16,391 bases of DNA from Novosphingobium sp. (GTDB lineage Bacteria > Pseudomonadota > Alphaproteobacteria > Sphingomonadales > Sphingomonadaceae): positions 1 to 16,391 of the forward strand of contig JADYXV010000093.1 of assembly GCA_020853995.1 (NCBI GenBank), written 5' to 3'. Shown piece by piece: positions 1 to 7,761 of the stretch. The notes beneath the pieces are model-generated. The model saw only the letters and a list, made by a program, of their open reading frames with translations, had not been told where the DNA came from and ran no database searches. How positions within the stretch are numbered: the first letter of the stretch is position 1; every line of letters starts with the position of its first letter. A program made the translations under genes and the position numbers.

Positions 1-1
1 A

Positions 2-163
2 CATATGGCGGAACTGCCGAAGGAATATGGCTTTAAAGGCTGCCTGACGCCGGAAAAGCCGCTGTTTGAAGAGCATTACTGCGTGATGGCACGGCCAGGG
101 CCATGCACCGAAGGCCCCGGCATGCTGGATTACAACACTGCCCTTAAACGGATGGACCGTTAA
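2..163 (+). CDS. Unidentified protein, C-terminal end only
   Basis: An open frame enters from the left edge and ends at a TAA at 161-163, giving about 53 visible residues. An in-frame ATG at position 5 exists, but the frame is already open before it, so this is most likely the tail of a longer gene. The visible part is hydrophilic, has three cysteines (in GCL, YCV and PCTE contexts) and ends in KRMDR. I do not recognise the family. Its stop codon overlaps the phoB stop by 4 bases (160-163), so the two genes converge with no room for a separate terminator. That it is a real gene is inferred from protein-like composition and clean abutment with phoB. Confidence 0.55.
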   Translation, partial: HMAELPKEYGFKGCLTPEKPLFEEHYCVMARPGPCTEGPGMLDYNTALKRMDR

Positions 164-849
164 ACGCCTTCAAGCGCATATCCGGCAGAGCGGACAGTCC
201 GCACCGGATCCGGAACGCCGGGAATTGCAACCGCCTGTCGCAAGCGGCGGATGTGCACATCGACCGTGCGCAGTTCAATGTCACTGCCACTGCCCCATAC
301 CGCATCGAGCAACTGCCCGCGTGAAAAAACCCGGCCCGGATGCTCCATGAAGTGGCGCAGCAGGCGGAACTCTGTAGGGCCGACTTTCATCGGCGTGCCC
401 CGGCGCATCACGCGGTGTGCCGTGGGGTCCAGCGCCAGATCGCCAACCGTGATTGTCTCACCAGCCAGTGCCGGACGCACACGCCGCAGAACCGCGCCCA
501 CACGGGCAATCAGTTCACGCGGTGAAAACGGCTTGGTAACATAATCGTCCGCGCCGATTTCAAGCCCGCGAATACGGTCGTCTTCATCGGACCGTGCGGT
601 GAGCATGATGATGGGGACGTGCGCGGTTTCCTTGTTGCGACGCAAGCGGCGGCATACTTCGATGCCGCTGGTGCCGCCGATCATCCAATCGAGCAGTACA
701 AGGTCAGGTGCATCTTCGGCAGCAAGCAGGAGTGCTTCGTCACCATCGTCCGTGGTACGAACGTCGTAACCCTCACCACGGAAGCGGTATTCAACCAGTT
801 CGGCAAGGGCCGTATCGTCTTCAACCAGAAGCAGTTTCGGAGCAGGCAC
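160..849 (-). CDS. phoB: Phosphate regulon response regulator PhoB
   Basis: Two-component response regulator that binds Pho boxes and activates phosphate-scavenging genes when phosphorylated by PhoR. From the GTG start chosen here it is 229 residues, the same length as E. coli PhoB. Residues 1-120 form the receiver: acidic pair D11-D12, phospho-acceptor D54 in LVLLDWM, T84 in MLTAR, K106 in VTKPF. Residues ~130-229 form an OmpR/PhoB winged helix (FRLLRHF, TVDVHIRRLRQA, TVRSAGYAL). The frame extends to an ATG at 861, but GGAGG lies 5 bases before the GTG at 849 while the ATG has no clear ribosome site, and D54 numbering then matches the family. Last gene of the pho/pst cluster, 98 bases after phoU. 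Confidence 0.95.
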   Translation of the reverse strand: MPAPKLLLVEDDTALAELVEYRFRGEGYDVRTTDDGDEALLLAAEDAPDLVLLDWMIGGTSGIEVCRRLRRNKETAHVPIIMLTARSDEDDRIRGLEIGADDYVTKPFSPRELIARVGAVLRRVRPALAGETITVGDLALDPTAHRVMRRGTPMKVGPTEFRLLRHFMEHPGRVFSRGQLLDAVWGSGSDIELRTVDVHIRRLRQAVAIPGVPDPVRTVRSAGYALEGV

Positions 850-859
850 GCAAACCTCC

Positions 860-888
860 ATGACAGTCAGTTTGCTGAAGCACGACAG
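860..888 (-). promoter_or_regulatory. Possible PhoB half-sites upstream of phoB
   Basis: On the minus strand CTGTCGT (882-888) and CTGTCAT (860-866) resemble the Pho-box heptamer CTGTCAT. Their starts are 22 bases apart, twice the 11-base spacing of PhoB half-sites. The heptamer position between them matches poorly (3 of 7), so this is a weak candidate for local phoB autoregulation. The second half-site touches the phoB ribosome-binding region, which would be unusually close for activation. Confidence 0.2.
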
Positions 889-947
889 ATGTTACCCCAG
901 TATGACAAAACACTCGCATGTTATCTTGAGCAAGTCAGCGCATGACA

Positions 948-1631
948 TCAAGCAGGCGGGATGACTTCCTCACGCTCGGGCAGTTTCGCTCCGGTAGCTG
1001 CGTAATAGACCATTTCCGCGATGTTTGTGGCGTGATCGCCGATCCGTTCAATGTTGCGCGCAACAAACAGAAGCTGTGCAGCCGTGCTGATCGTAGCGGG
1101 GTCTTCAACCATGAACGAAATCAGGTTGCGGAAGATCGAATCGTAGAAGGCATCAACTTTGGCGTCGCGCTGAACGATTTCAGTCGCGGCAACCGGGTCG
1201 CGTGCGGCAAATGCGGTCAACACATCATGGACCATCTCGGCGGCAAGCTCGTTCATCGCCGGGATTAGCGTCAGCGGCTCAAACCGGCGTCGGCCTTCGA
1301 TAATGCCGACGCGCTTGGCGATGTTCTTGGCATAATCGCCGATGCGTTCGATGACGCCTGCGATTTTAAGCGCAGCGACAACTTCACGCAGATCATCTGC
1401 CATCGGCGCACGCAACGCGAGCACCCGGATCGCCAGCTTGTCGACCTCGGCCTCAAGCTGGTCGATCCGCTTGTCGCGCGCGATGACACCTGCGGCCATC
1501 TCATGATCGGCCCGGATGAGAGCATCCATGGCCTCGGACACGGAAAGCTCCGCCAGGCCGCCCATCTCGGCAACAAGGCCGCGCAGCCGGGTGATGTCGT
1601 CGTCGAATGCCTTGACGGTATGTTCAGCCAC
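948..1631 (-). CDS. phoU: Phosphate signalling accessory protein PhoU
   Basis: Cytoplasmic metal-binding negative regulator that connects the Pst transporter to PhoR and keeps PhoB inactive when phosphate is plentiful. The 227 residues form two PhoU repeats of three helices each; each carries the metal-binding signature, ERIGDYAKN (E95, D99, N103) and ERIGDHATN (E195, D199, N203). Length is typical for the family. The start is GTG at 1629-1631 with AGGA 7 bases upstream. The gene begins 23 bases after the pstB stop, so it is very likely cotranscribed with pstSCAB and precedes phoB. Confidence 0.96.
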   Translation of the reverse strand: MAEHTVKAFDDDITRLRGLVAEMGGLAELSVSEAMDALIRADHEMAAGVIARDKRIDQLEAEVDKLAIRVLALRAPMADDLREVVAALKIAGVIERIGDYAKNIAKRVGIIEGRRRFEPLTLIPAMNELAAEMVHDVLTAFAARDPVAATEIVQRDAKVDAFYDSIFRNLISFMVEDPATISTAAQLLFVARNIERIGDHATNIAEMVYYAATGAKLPEREEVIPPA

Positions 1632-1654
1632 GTTTCAATCCTTGTCCCAGTCGC

Positions 1655-2482
1655 TCAACCATAGCGTCCAGTGATGTAATCCTTGGTACGTTCTTCGCGC
1701 GGATTGGTGAAGATATCGGAAGTCTTTCCGTATTCGACGACTTTTCCGAGGTGGAAAAATGCCGTTCTTTGCGACACGCGCGCGGCTTGCTGCATCGAGT
1801 GGGTGACGATGACGATGGCGTAGCGCCCGCGCAGTTCGTCAATAAGTTCTTCGATGCGTGCCGTGGCGATAGGATCAAGCGCCGAGCAAGGTTCGTCCAT
1901 CAAGATCACTTCGGGATCGACCGCGATAGCGCGCGCGATGCAGAGCCGCTGTTGCTGGCCGCCTGAGAGCGCGGTGCCGCTATCGTTCAGACGGTCTTTG
2001 ACTTCGTCCCAAAGGCCTGCGCGGCGCAAGGACTGCTCAACGATTTCGTCAAGTTCCGCCTTCGAGCCGGTGATGCCGTGAATCCGAGGGCCGTAAGCGA
2101 TGTTTTCGTAGATCGACTTGGGGAACGGGTTCGGCTTCTGGAAAACCATGCCAACGCGGGCGCGCAGTTGCACCACGTCCATCCCGGAACGATAAATATC
2201 ATCGCCGTCGAGCATGATCTCACCTTCAACGCGGGCGTTGGCGATGGTGTCGTTCATGCGGTTGAGTGAGCGCAGGAATGTCGATTTGCCGCAGCCCGAC
2301 GGGCCGATAAAAGCGGTGACGTAACGCTGCGGGATCTCGATGGAGACATCGTCGATTGCGCGCTTGTCGCCATAGAACACCGATACGTTCTTCGCGTTCA
2401 TCTTCAAGGGTGCGTCGAAGTAGGGCGAGTCATCGGCCTTTACCTCGGTGTGAACCACAGACTGGGTCGCTTCAGTGTTCAT
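1655..2482 (-). CDS. pstB: Phosphate ABC transporter ATP-binding protein PstB
   Basis: ATPase subunit that powers phosphate import through PstA/PstC at the inner membrane. In the 275-residue product, Walker A is GPSGCGKST (60-68), the Q-loop is FQKPNPFP (Q115), the ABC signature is LSGGQQQR (172-179), Walker B is ILMDEP (D196, E197), and the H-loop is THSMQQA (H228). The KPNPFP stretch after the Q-loop is typical of PstB. The frame extends to 2524, but ATG at 2480-2482 is chosen: GGTGG lies 4 bases upstream and the longer start would sit deep inside pstA. The start is one base past the pstA stop, implying translational coupling. A ~25-residue N-terminal tail precedes the ABC core, slightly longer than the E. 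coli protein (257). Confidence 0.97.
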   Translation of the reverse strand: MNTEATQSVVHTEVKADDSPYFDAPLKMNAKNVSVFYGDKRAIDDVSIEIPQRYVTAFIGPSGCGKSTFLRSLNRMNDTIANARVEGEIMLDGDDIYRSGMDVVQLRARVGMVFQKPNPFPKSIYENIAYGPRIHGITGSKAELDEIVEQSLRRAGLWDEVKDRLNDSGTALSGGQQQRLCIARAIAVDPEVILMDEPCSALDPIATARIEELIDELRGRYAIVIVTHSMQQAARVSQRTAFFHLGKVVEYGKTSDIFTNPREERTKDYITGRYG

Positions 2483-2483
2483 T

Positions 2484-3770
2484 TTACCACCGTTTTTCGA
2501 AGCGGTTGCGCAAGTAGATCGCAAGGCCGTTCATCAGGAGCAGGAAGACAAGCAGGACTACAATCGCAGCGCTCGTGCGTTCGACAAAGCCGCGGTCGAT
2601 CTCGTCAGACCATAGGAAGATTTGCACCGGCAGCACGCTGGACGGTGATGTGAAGCCGGACGGCGCAGTGGCCACAAAAGCGCGCATGCCAATCATCAAG
2701 AGCGGCGCGGTTTCACCAAGAGCGCGGGCCATGCCGATGATCGTTCCGGTAAGGATGCCGGGCAGGGCGAGCGGAAGGACGTGATTGAACACGACCTGCA
2801 CTTTGCTTGCACCGATTGCCAGTGCCGCGTCGCGGATCGATGGCGGTACGGCTTTGATGGCGTTGCGGCCCGAGATCACGATAACCGGCATGGTCATCAA
2901 AGCGAGCGTCATCCCGCCGATCAGCGGGGCGGAGCGCAAGTTCGGGAAAATCACGAGGAATACCGCAAGGCCGAGCAGGCCGAAGATGATCGAGGGAACC
3001 GCCGCCAGATTGTTGATCGATATTTCGATGATTTCGGTCCAGCGATTCTTGGGCGCGTACTCTTCAAGATAGAGTGCGGACAAAACGCCGACAGGGAACG
3101 CCAGTATCAGCGTTACAAACATCGTCAGCATCGACCCTTTCAGCGCCCCCCATATGCCCACGGATTGTGGGCTGGTGGCGTCAGAACGGCTGAGGAAGCC
3201 TTTATCGAAGGAACGGACCAGCTTTCCTTCGGCTACCAGTTTGCGAGCGACTTCCTGCATAACAGGATCACGTTCACCACGCTGGGCCGAGGCCAAAGCA
3301 TCGCTGGCGGGAAGGGAAACCTTGATCGTTCCGCCAAGCTTGGACGGGTCTGCAATCAACGTTTCGGCGACTTCACGCCATGCGCCATCAGCCAGCATGT
3401 TGCCTGCATCAGGCCCGAAGGCCGAAATCGCAGCGTTTTCGACGACTTTGGGCAGACCGGCCAGTTCGAGCCCACCAAGCGGATCAGGTTGGGTCAGTCG
3501 CTCGGCATCTATCTGCATGGCACCTGCCAAGGGTATGTCGAACCGGACTTCGCTGCGCTGAAAACCGCCGATACCGGCAGACGTCATGTTGATCAGCAAG
3601 AGCAGCAGCATCAACCCCGAGAAGGCCACGGCGACAAAGCCGAGCAGACGGAAGTTGCGATCAGCTGCTTTGCGGCGCGCAAGGCCGCGGTTCATCATGG
3701 CGATCCTGCGGGCCTGCACAGCGGCAAGATCTGTTTCGGGAGCGGCGCTCATCGACGGGGCCTCACTCAT
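2484..3770 (-). CDS. pstA: Phosphate ABC transporter permease PstA, long form
   Basis: Inner-membrane permease that pairs with PstC to form the phosphate channel. At 428 residues it is far longer than E. coli PstA (about 296). Residues ~1-40 are cytoplasmic and basic (ARRIAMMNRGLARRK), a membrane segment follows at ~43-62 (LGFVAVAFSGLMLLLLLINM), then a ~150-residue soluble region likely in the periplasm, matching the DUF3333-type extension of alphaproteobacterial PstA. The C-terminal ~220 residues hold the BPD_transp_1 fold with the EAA loop (IRDAALAIGASKVQVVFNHVL) and ARALGETAPLL. The start at 3768-3770 overlaps the pstC end by 8 bases and has GAGAAG upstream. Confidence 0.95.
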   Translation of the reverse strand: MSEAPSMSAAPETDLAAVQARRIAMMNRGLARRKAADRNFRLLGFVAVAFSGLMLLLLLINMTSAGIGGFQRSEVRFDIPLAGAMQIDAERLTQPDPLGGLELAGLPKVVENAAISAFGPDAGNMLADGAWREVAETLIADPSKLGGTIKVSLPASDALASAQRGERDPVMQEVARKLVAEGKLVRSFDKGFLSRSDATSPQSVGIWGALKGSMLTMFVTLILAFPVGVLSALYLEEYAPKNRWTEIIEISINNLAAVPSIIFGLLGLAVFLVIFPNLRSAPLIGGMTLALMTMPVIVISGRNAIKAVPPSIRDAALAIGASKVQVVFNHVLPLALPGILTGTIIGMARALGETAPLLMIGMRAFVATAPSGFTSPSSVLPVQIFLWSDEIDRGFVERTSAAIVVLLVFLLLMNGLAIYLRNRFEKRW

Positions 3771-5145
3771 ATGCTTCTCGGTAGCGCTTGACCACGCGCA
3801 GGGCGATGAAGTTCAAGGCCAATGTGACGAGGAAAAGGACCATACCCAGCGCGAATGCCGACAGGGTTGCGGGATGATCAAAGCTGCCTTCGCCGGTTAA
3901 CATGGCCACGATCTGGAAGGTGACCGTGGTCATGCTTTCAAACGGGTTAGCGGTCAGGTTGGCAGAGGCGCCCGCAGCCATGACGACGATCATCGTCTCG
4001 CCAATCGCACGGCTGATGGCCAGCATCACGCCCGCGACAATGCCGGGAAGGGCTGCAGGGACAAGCACTTTACGAATGGTTTCAGCTGTAGTTGCGCCCA
4101 TCGCCAAGCTGCCATCGCGCATGGCTTGGGGCACGGCGGCGATGCTATCATCGGCCATCGACGATACGAACGGGATGATCATCACGCCCATCACGAGGCC
4201 AGCTGCAACCGCGCTTTCGGTAGATGCGCTGGAAATGCCAATGGCTTGTGCCACGTCGCGCACCATCGGCGCGACGGTGAGCGCAGCGAAATAGCCATAA
4301 ACAACGGTGGGAACACCTGCGAGAATCTCAAGCAGCGGCTTCATCACCTTGCGCACGCCGCTGCTGGCGTATTGCGTGAGGAAGATCGCGCTCATCAGAC
4401 CAAGCGGGATGGCAACGATCATGGCGATGATCGCGCCGATGTAGATCGTTCCCCAGAACAAAGGGATTGCGCCGTAGTCTTTGCCATCAGGCGCGCCGCC
4501 GCTCATCGGATCGGGCGACCAATGGGTGCCGAACAGGAAGTCGATTGGCGAGACCATGCCGAAGAAGCGCACGGTTTCAAAAACCAGGCTGGCGATGATG
4601 CCGATCGTGGTCAACACCGCGACCAGCGATGCAATCAGCAGGGCAGCCATGACTGCGCGTTCAACGCGGGTGCGGGCGGTGAAATCCGGCTTGAGCCGGG
4701 TAAACGCGAATGCACCGCCTGCAAAGGCGACGATCAGCGTCACAACCAGACCAATCGAATCGTAGAAGTTTATCGCGCTCCTGAAGGGTTCAACCAGCGC
4801 CTGAGCATCTTCGTTGAACACGCCGAAGGCGCGACCTTCAGCAACCGCGCGCGCCTCGGCAAGAAGCGTTTGGCGTTCAAAACCGAAGGTTGGCAGCAGC
4901 GACGCGGCGGGGTCGGCCAGGACTTGTGCGGTAATCAGCATCGGGCCGATCACATTCCACAGGCCGGCAAACAGCACAGCCGGTACAGCCACCCAAAGAG
5001 CGACGTACCAGCCATGGAAATTGGGCAGCGAATGAAGGCGGACCCCCGGCGCGGAACGCCGGAAGGCCCATGCGCGTGACCGCGCCGCCAGCCAACCAAA
5101 AAGGCCTAGCCCGAAGGCTAGTAATAACAGGATGGCAGACGACAT
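3763..5145 (-). CDS. pstC: Phosphate ABC transporter permease PstC, long form
   Basis: Second inner-membrane permease of the Pst importer. The 460-residue product is longer than E. coli PstC (about 319) because of an N-terminal part with membrane segments at ~3-20 and ~47-65 and a soluble region (~75-125), resembling the DUF3708-type N-domain of alphaproteobacterial PstC. The permease core follows, with the EAA loop MRDGSLAMGATTAETIRKVL and ISRAIGETMIVVMAAG near the C-terminus. FLFGTHWSPDPM before the core is a typical PstC stretch. It starts 16 bases after the pstS stop and overlaps pstA by 8 bases, so it lies in the same operon. Confidence 0.95.
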   Translation of the reverse strand: MSSAILLLLAFGLGLFGWLAARSRAWAFRRSAPGVRLHSLPNFHGWYVALWVAVPAVLFAGLWNVIGPMLITAQVLADPAASLLPTFGFERQTLLAEARAVAEGRAFGVFNEDAQALVEPFRSAINFYDSIGLVVTLIVAFAGGAFAFTRLKPDFTARTRVERAVMAALLIASLVAVLTTIGIIASLVFETVRFFGMVSPIDFLFGTHWSPDPMSGGAPDGKDYGAIPLFWGTIYIGAIIAMIVAIPLGLMSAIFLTQYASSGVRKVMKPLLEILAGVPTVVYGYFAALTVAPMVRDVAQAIGISSASTESAVAAGLVMGVMIIPFVSSMADDSIAAVPQAMRDGSLAMGATTAETIRKVLVPAALPGIVAGVMLAISRAIGETMIVVMAAGASANLTANPFESMTTVTFQIVAMLTGEGSFDHPATLSAFALGMVLFLVTLALNFIALRVVKRYREAYE

Positions 5146-5161
5146 GAGCCCCGGAATTCCC

Positions 5162-6208
5162 TTACTTCAACTGCGAACCGTCAAGAACCGGAAGGTCGTT
5201 AACAGTCTTGGCGCTGGCGGCAAGCACATCATCAGGTGCAATGACCATTCCGAGCTTTGCAAGCGTGCCATCCTTGCCCCAAAGCTTTGACCATTCCGTG
5301 ACAAATGATTGAAGTCCCGGAATTGCTTTGAGATGGGCCTTTTTCACATAAATGTAGAGCGGGCGCGCGCCGGGATAGCTGAAATCCGAGATCGTAGCGT
5401 ATGTTGGTGTCACGCCTTTCATCGTCAGGCCTTTGATTCGACCAGCATTTTCTTCAAGATAGGAAAATCCGAAGATGCCGATAGCCTTGGGATTTGCTTC
5501 GATTTTCTGGACGATCAGGTTGTCATTTTCGCCTGCGTCAACATAGGCACCGTCATCACGAACTTCGGTGCAGATCTTTTCGTGCGAATCCTTGTTGCTC
5601 TCCTTGAGCGCCTTCATCTCGGCGTTTTCGTCGCAGCCTTTGGCAAGGATCAGTTCCTTGAGCGCGTCGCGCGTACCCGATGTTGATGGGGGGCCGTAGA
5701 CAAGGATGGGAAGGGCAGGGAGCGCCGGATTGACGTCTTTCCATGTTTTGGCCGTCTGTGGCTTGCCATAAGGGTTCTTGGCCAAAGCCTTGTAAACGTC
5801 TTCGGGTGAAAGCGCGATTCCCGGACCATTTTCAGCTTCGGCAAAGGCGACACCATCGAGGCCGACCTGGATTTCGACGATTTCCTTGACGCCGTTCTTT
5901 TGGCAATCCTCAAACTCGGACTTCTTCATACGGCGAGATGCGTTTTCGATATCGGGCGATTGCGCGCCGACACCTGCGCAGAAAAGCTTCATGCCAGCGC
6001 CGGTACCGGTCGATTCGATAATCGGTGATTTCAGCGTGGCGTCAGACTTCGCCAGCGATTCGGCAACTGCCTTCGCGAATGGATATACGGTCGACGAGCC
6101 AACGGCGCGGACTTGATCCCGGGTACCGCCATCCTGCGAGCCGCAGCCAGCAAGTGTAAGAGCACCGCGCGTAGCGGCGGAAAGCGAAATGGTACGAATC
6201 ATCGACAT
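5162..6208 (-). CDS. pstS: Phosphate-binding lipoprotein PstS
   Basis: Periplasmic phosphate receptor that delivers phosphate to PstCA. The 348-residue product has a lipobox LAGC (C22), so it is probably lipid-anchored. Phosphate-contact motifs are GSSTVYPF (37-44), ESTGTGAG (65-72) and STSGTRDAL (175-183), the standard PBP-like PstS pattern. The start used is ATG at 6206-6208; a second ATG two codons later is equally possible since neither has a strong ribosome site (AGGG about 8 bases before the first). An Arg (R14) lies inside the hydrophobic part of the signal peptide, which is unusual. A Pho box sits 47 bases upstream, so this is probably the first gene of a PhoB-activated transcript. 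Confidence 0.95.
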   Translation of the reverse strand: MSMIRTISLSAATRGALTLAGCGSQDGGTRDQVRAVGSSTVYPFAKAVAESLAKSDATLKSPIIESTGTGAGMKLFCAGVGAQSPDIENASRRMKKSEFEDCQKNGVKEIVEIQVGLDGVAFAEAENGPGIALSPEDVYKALAKNPYGKPQTAKTWKDVNPALPALPILVYGPPSTSGTRDALKELILAKGCDENAEMKALKESNKDSHEKICTEVRDDGAYVDAGENDNLIVQKIEANPKAIGIFGFSYLEENAGRIKGLTMKGVTPTYATISDFSYPGARPLYIYVKKAHLKAIPGLQSFVTEWSKLWGKDGTLAKLGMVIAPDDVLAASAKTVNDLPVLDGSQLK

Positions 6209-6255
6209 TGTTGGAACCCTATCCCTGTTGGCTTGGCGGCCAATGCGACGGTAGC

Positions 6256-6273
6256 GTGACAGCTTTATGACAG
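6256..6273 (-). promoter_or_regulatory. Pho box (PhoB operator) for pstS
   Basis: Read on the minus strand the site is CTGTCATAAAGCTGTCAC: two CTGTCAT/CTGTCAC heptamers separated by 4 bases, the canonical PhoB site architecture. It differs from the E. coli phoA Pho box (CTGTCATAAAGTTGTCAC) at a single base. The phoR stop codon (6265-6267) lies inside it, and the pstS ATG is 47 bases downstream. No convincing -10 element is obvious after it. Confidence 0.85.
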
Positions 6274-7473
6274 TGATGAGGCGGGAGGTGAAGCGGCTGT
6301 CGCCGAAACAGGCCCTGCCAGTGGAATGCGGACAGAGACGGTCGTGCCAACACCCAGCGTGCTCGCAATGTCGAGTTTGCCACGATGGCGTTCAACACTG
6401 TGCTTAACACTGGCCAGCCCAAGACCGGTGCCGCCAGCCGTGCGGCTGCGGCCGGGATCTGTGCGGTAAAACCTGCGGGTGAGGTAGGGCAGGTGATCGG
6501 GATGAATGCCCTCACCTTTATCCGTGACAGTCAGCAGCGCTTCGCCGGAATTGACGGAAAGTTTGACTTTTACCGGCGCGGTCTGGTCGCCGTACTTGAA
6601 GGCGTTGTCGATCAGATTGCGCACCAATTGGTCAAGCTGCTGGCGATCACCGCCGACAACAGCCTCGGTTGTATCTACCTCGATCCGGTCATCGTCTGCG
6701 GTCATGGCCACTTCGCTTCCGATGCTGCCGACTAGTTGACCAAGGTCGATCCTGTCACGCGGGACTTCGTGCTTTTCCGCCTCGATGCGCGAAAGCGACA
6801 TCAGATCTTCGACAAGGCTTTGCAGACGCCGCGATTCACGAAGGACAGTTGCATGAAATCGCGCGGCGGTGGCCTCATCAACTTTGGCATCGGGATCGGC
6901 CAGCGTTTCGACATAGCCGATGATCGACGACAACGGTGTGCGCAGTTCATGGCTGGCATTGGCAACGAAATCGGTGTGCGCGCGGCTGATATCGGCCTCT
7001 GCGGTACGGTTGACCATTTCGATCAGCGAAAAGCGGTCATCGATCGGCACTCGGCTGACCTGCCAGATGCTGCGTGCGCCGGTGAGGCCCCGGACGATGG
7101 CGCGGCCTTCGGGCTTGGCCAGCAACCGGATCGCTTCGGGATGGCGCAATGCAACGCGGGCGTCTTGTCCGACAAGGTGGGTGCCCAGCTCTTCACGGGC
7201 GGCGGCATTGGCGGCAGCGATACGCTGCCCGTCCAGCATCAGGACGGGCAAGCCGAATGATTCGACCAGTTCGATCATGGTTTGCCGCGAAACGCTGCCA
7301 TCGTCACGCGTCAGGGTTTCAACCGTGGGTTCGGGCCGGGCGAGCCAAAGCGTTGCCAGCCAGACCAGCAAGATCGCCAGTGACAACCAGAAACCGGCGC
7401 CGATAAAATACATTACGATCGCTGCGCAAAGCGCAACGACAATGCTGGGGATGGGCAACGACAAGCCAATCAT
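6265..7473 (-). CDS. phoR: Phosphate regulon sensor histidine kinase PhoR
   Basis: Membrane histidine kinase that phosphorylates PhoB under phosphate limitation. The 402 residues run: one or two membrane segments (~9-45), a PAS-like region (~66-160), the dimerisation/phospho-acceptor helix SHELRTPLSSIIGYVETL with H175, then the ATPase domain with N-box NLIDNAFKYG (N290), G1 DKGEGI (318-323) and G2 GGTGLGLASVKH (~348-358). Absence of a periplasmic sensing domain fits PhoR, which is thought to read Pst/PhoU rather than phosphate itself. The ATG at 7471-7473 lacks a strong ribosome site. It is the first gene of the cluster, and its stop codon lies within the pstS Pho box. Confidence 0.94.
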   Translation of the reverse strand: MIGLSLPIPSIVVALCAAIVMYFIGAGFWLSLAILLVWLATLWLARPEPTVETLTRDDGSVSRQTMIELVESFGLPVLMLDGQRIAAANAAAREELGTHLVGQDARVALRHPEAIRLLAKPEGRAIVRGLTGARSIWQVSRVPIDDRFSLIEMVNRTAEADISRAHTDFVANASHELRTPLSSIIGYVETLADPDAKVDEATAARFHATVLRESRRLQSLVEDLMSLSRIEAEKHEVPRDRIDLGQLVGSIGSEVAMTADDDRIEVDTTEAVVGGDRQQLDQLVRNLIDNAFKYGDQTAPVKVKLSVNSGEALLTVTDKGEGIHPDHLPYLTRRFYRTDPGRSRTAGGTGLGLASVKHSVERHRGKLDIASTLGVGTTVSVRIPLAGPVSATAASPPASSLS

Positions 7474-7585
7474 CGAATCACGCCGCTTAGTTTGCCCGCA
7501 ACTTGCGAATCGCCGACCAGTGCGGCCAGCATCGTGGCGCCGAGATAGTCGAGCGCTGTAACACTGCGCAAGCGCGGTGCACTGC

Positions 7586-7591
7586 TGTCAA
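7586..7591 (-). promoter_or_regulatory. Possible -35 element upstream of phoR
   Basis: The minus strand reads TTGACA here, a perfect consensus -35, about 115 bases before the phoR start. I could not find a matching -10 at 16-18 bases, so it may be fortuitous. Apart from this element and the two tRNA genes, nothing else was recognised between 7474 and 7633. Confidence 0.15.
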
Positions 7592-7633
7592 AAACGTGCA
7601 TTGTGTACAAGTGATGGAAAGACCGAGTTTGCC

Positions 7634-7708
7634 TGGTGACCCCTACGGGAATCGAACCCGTGTTTCAGCCGTGAAAGGGCCGCGTCCTAACCGCTAGACG
7701 AAGGGGCC
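7634..7708 (-). tRNA. tRNA-Glu (anticodon UUC), copy nearest phoR
   Basis: Reading the minus strand from 7708, the acceptor arm GGCCCCT pairs with AGGGGTC, with one G-U pair. The anticodon loop is CTTTCAC (anticodon TTC) between GGCC and GGCT, and the T-loop is GGTTCGATTCC. CCA is encoded at 7634-7636 after discriminator A. Total 75 nt including CCA. It is the second tRNA in the transcript and identical to the other copy. Confidence 0.97.
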
Positions 7709-7710
7709 GA

Positions 7711-7723
7711 TGGGGAAGCCCCA
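7711..7723 (-). other. Short hairpin between the two tRNA genes
   Basis: A perfect 5-bp inverted repeat TGGGG/CCCCA with a 3-base loop lies 2 bases before the 5' end of the downstream tRNA. It has no T-run, so it is not a terminator; it could be a structural element near the RNase P cleavage site. This is an interpretation only. Confidence 0.3.
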
Positions 7724-7761
7724 AGGCATGTGCTGCTGCTATCTGCGTTTGCCGGAATAGA

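Noticed and set aside
2483..2524. Upstream start for pstB inside pstA
   Set aside because: The ATG at 2482 has GGTGG just upstream and abuts the pstA stop; the extension has no PstB similarity.
2781..3791. Long + strand open frame of 336 codons opposite pstA
   Set aside because: Shadow frame of pstA; rich in Arg/Gln/His/Asp in a low-complexity way, with no recognisable domain, while the minus strand encodes a clear permease.
4126..5079. Long + strand open frame of 317 codons opposite pstC
   Set aside because: Same reason: biased composition, no domain, fully covered by pstC.
7581..7598. CTGTCAAAAACGTGCATT on the + strand upstream of phoR as a Pho box
   Set aside because: Only the first heptamer resembles CTGTCAT, and it faces away from phoR.
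7503..7697. + strand open frame ending in GNRTRVSAVKGPRPNR
   Set aside because: It is the antisense of the tRNA-Glu gene; this string is a known type of spurious protein from misannotated tRNAs.
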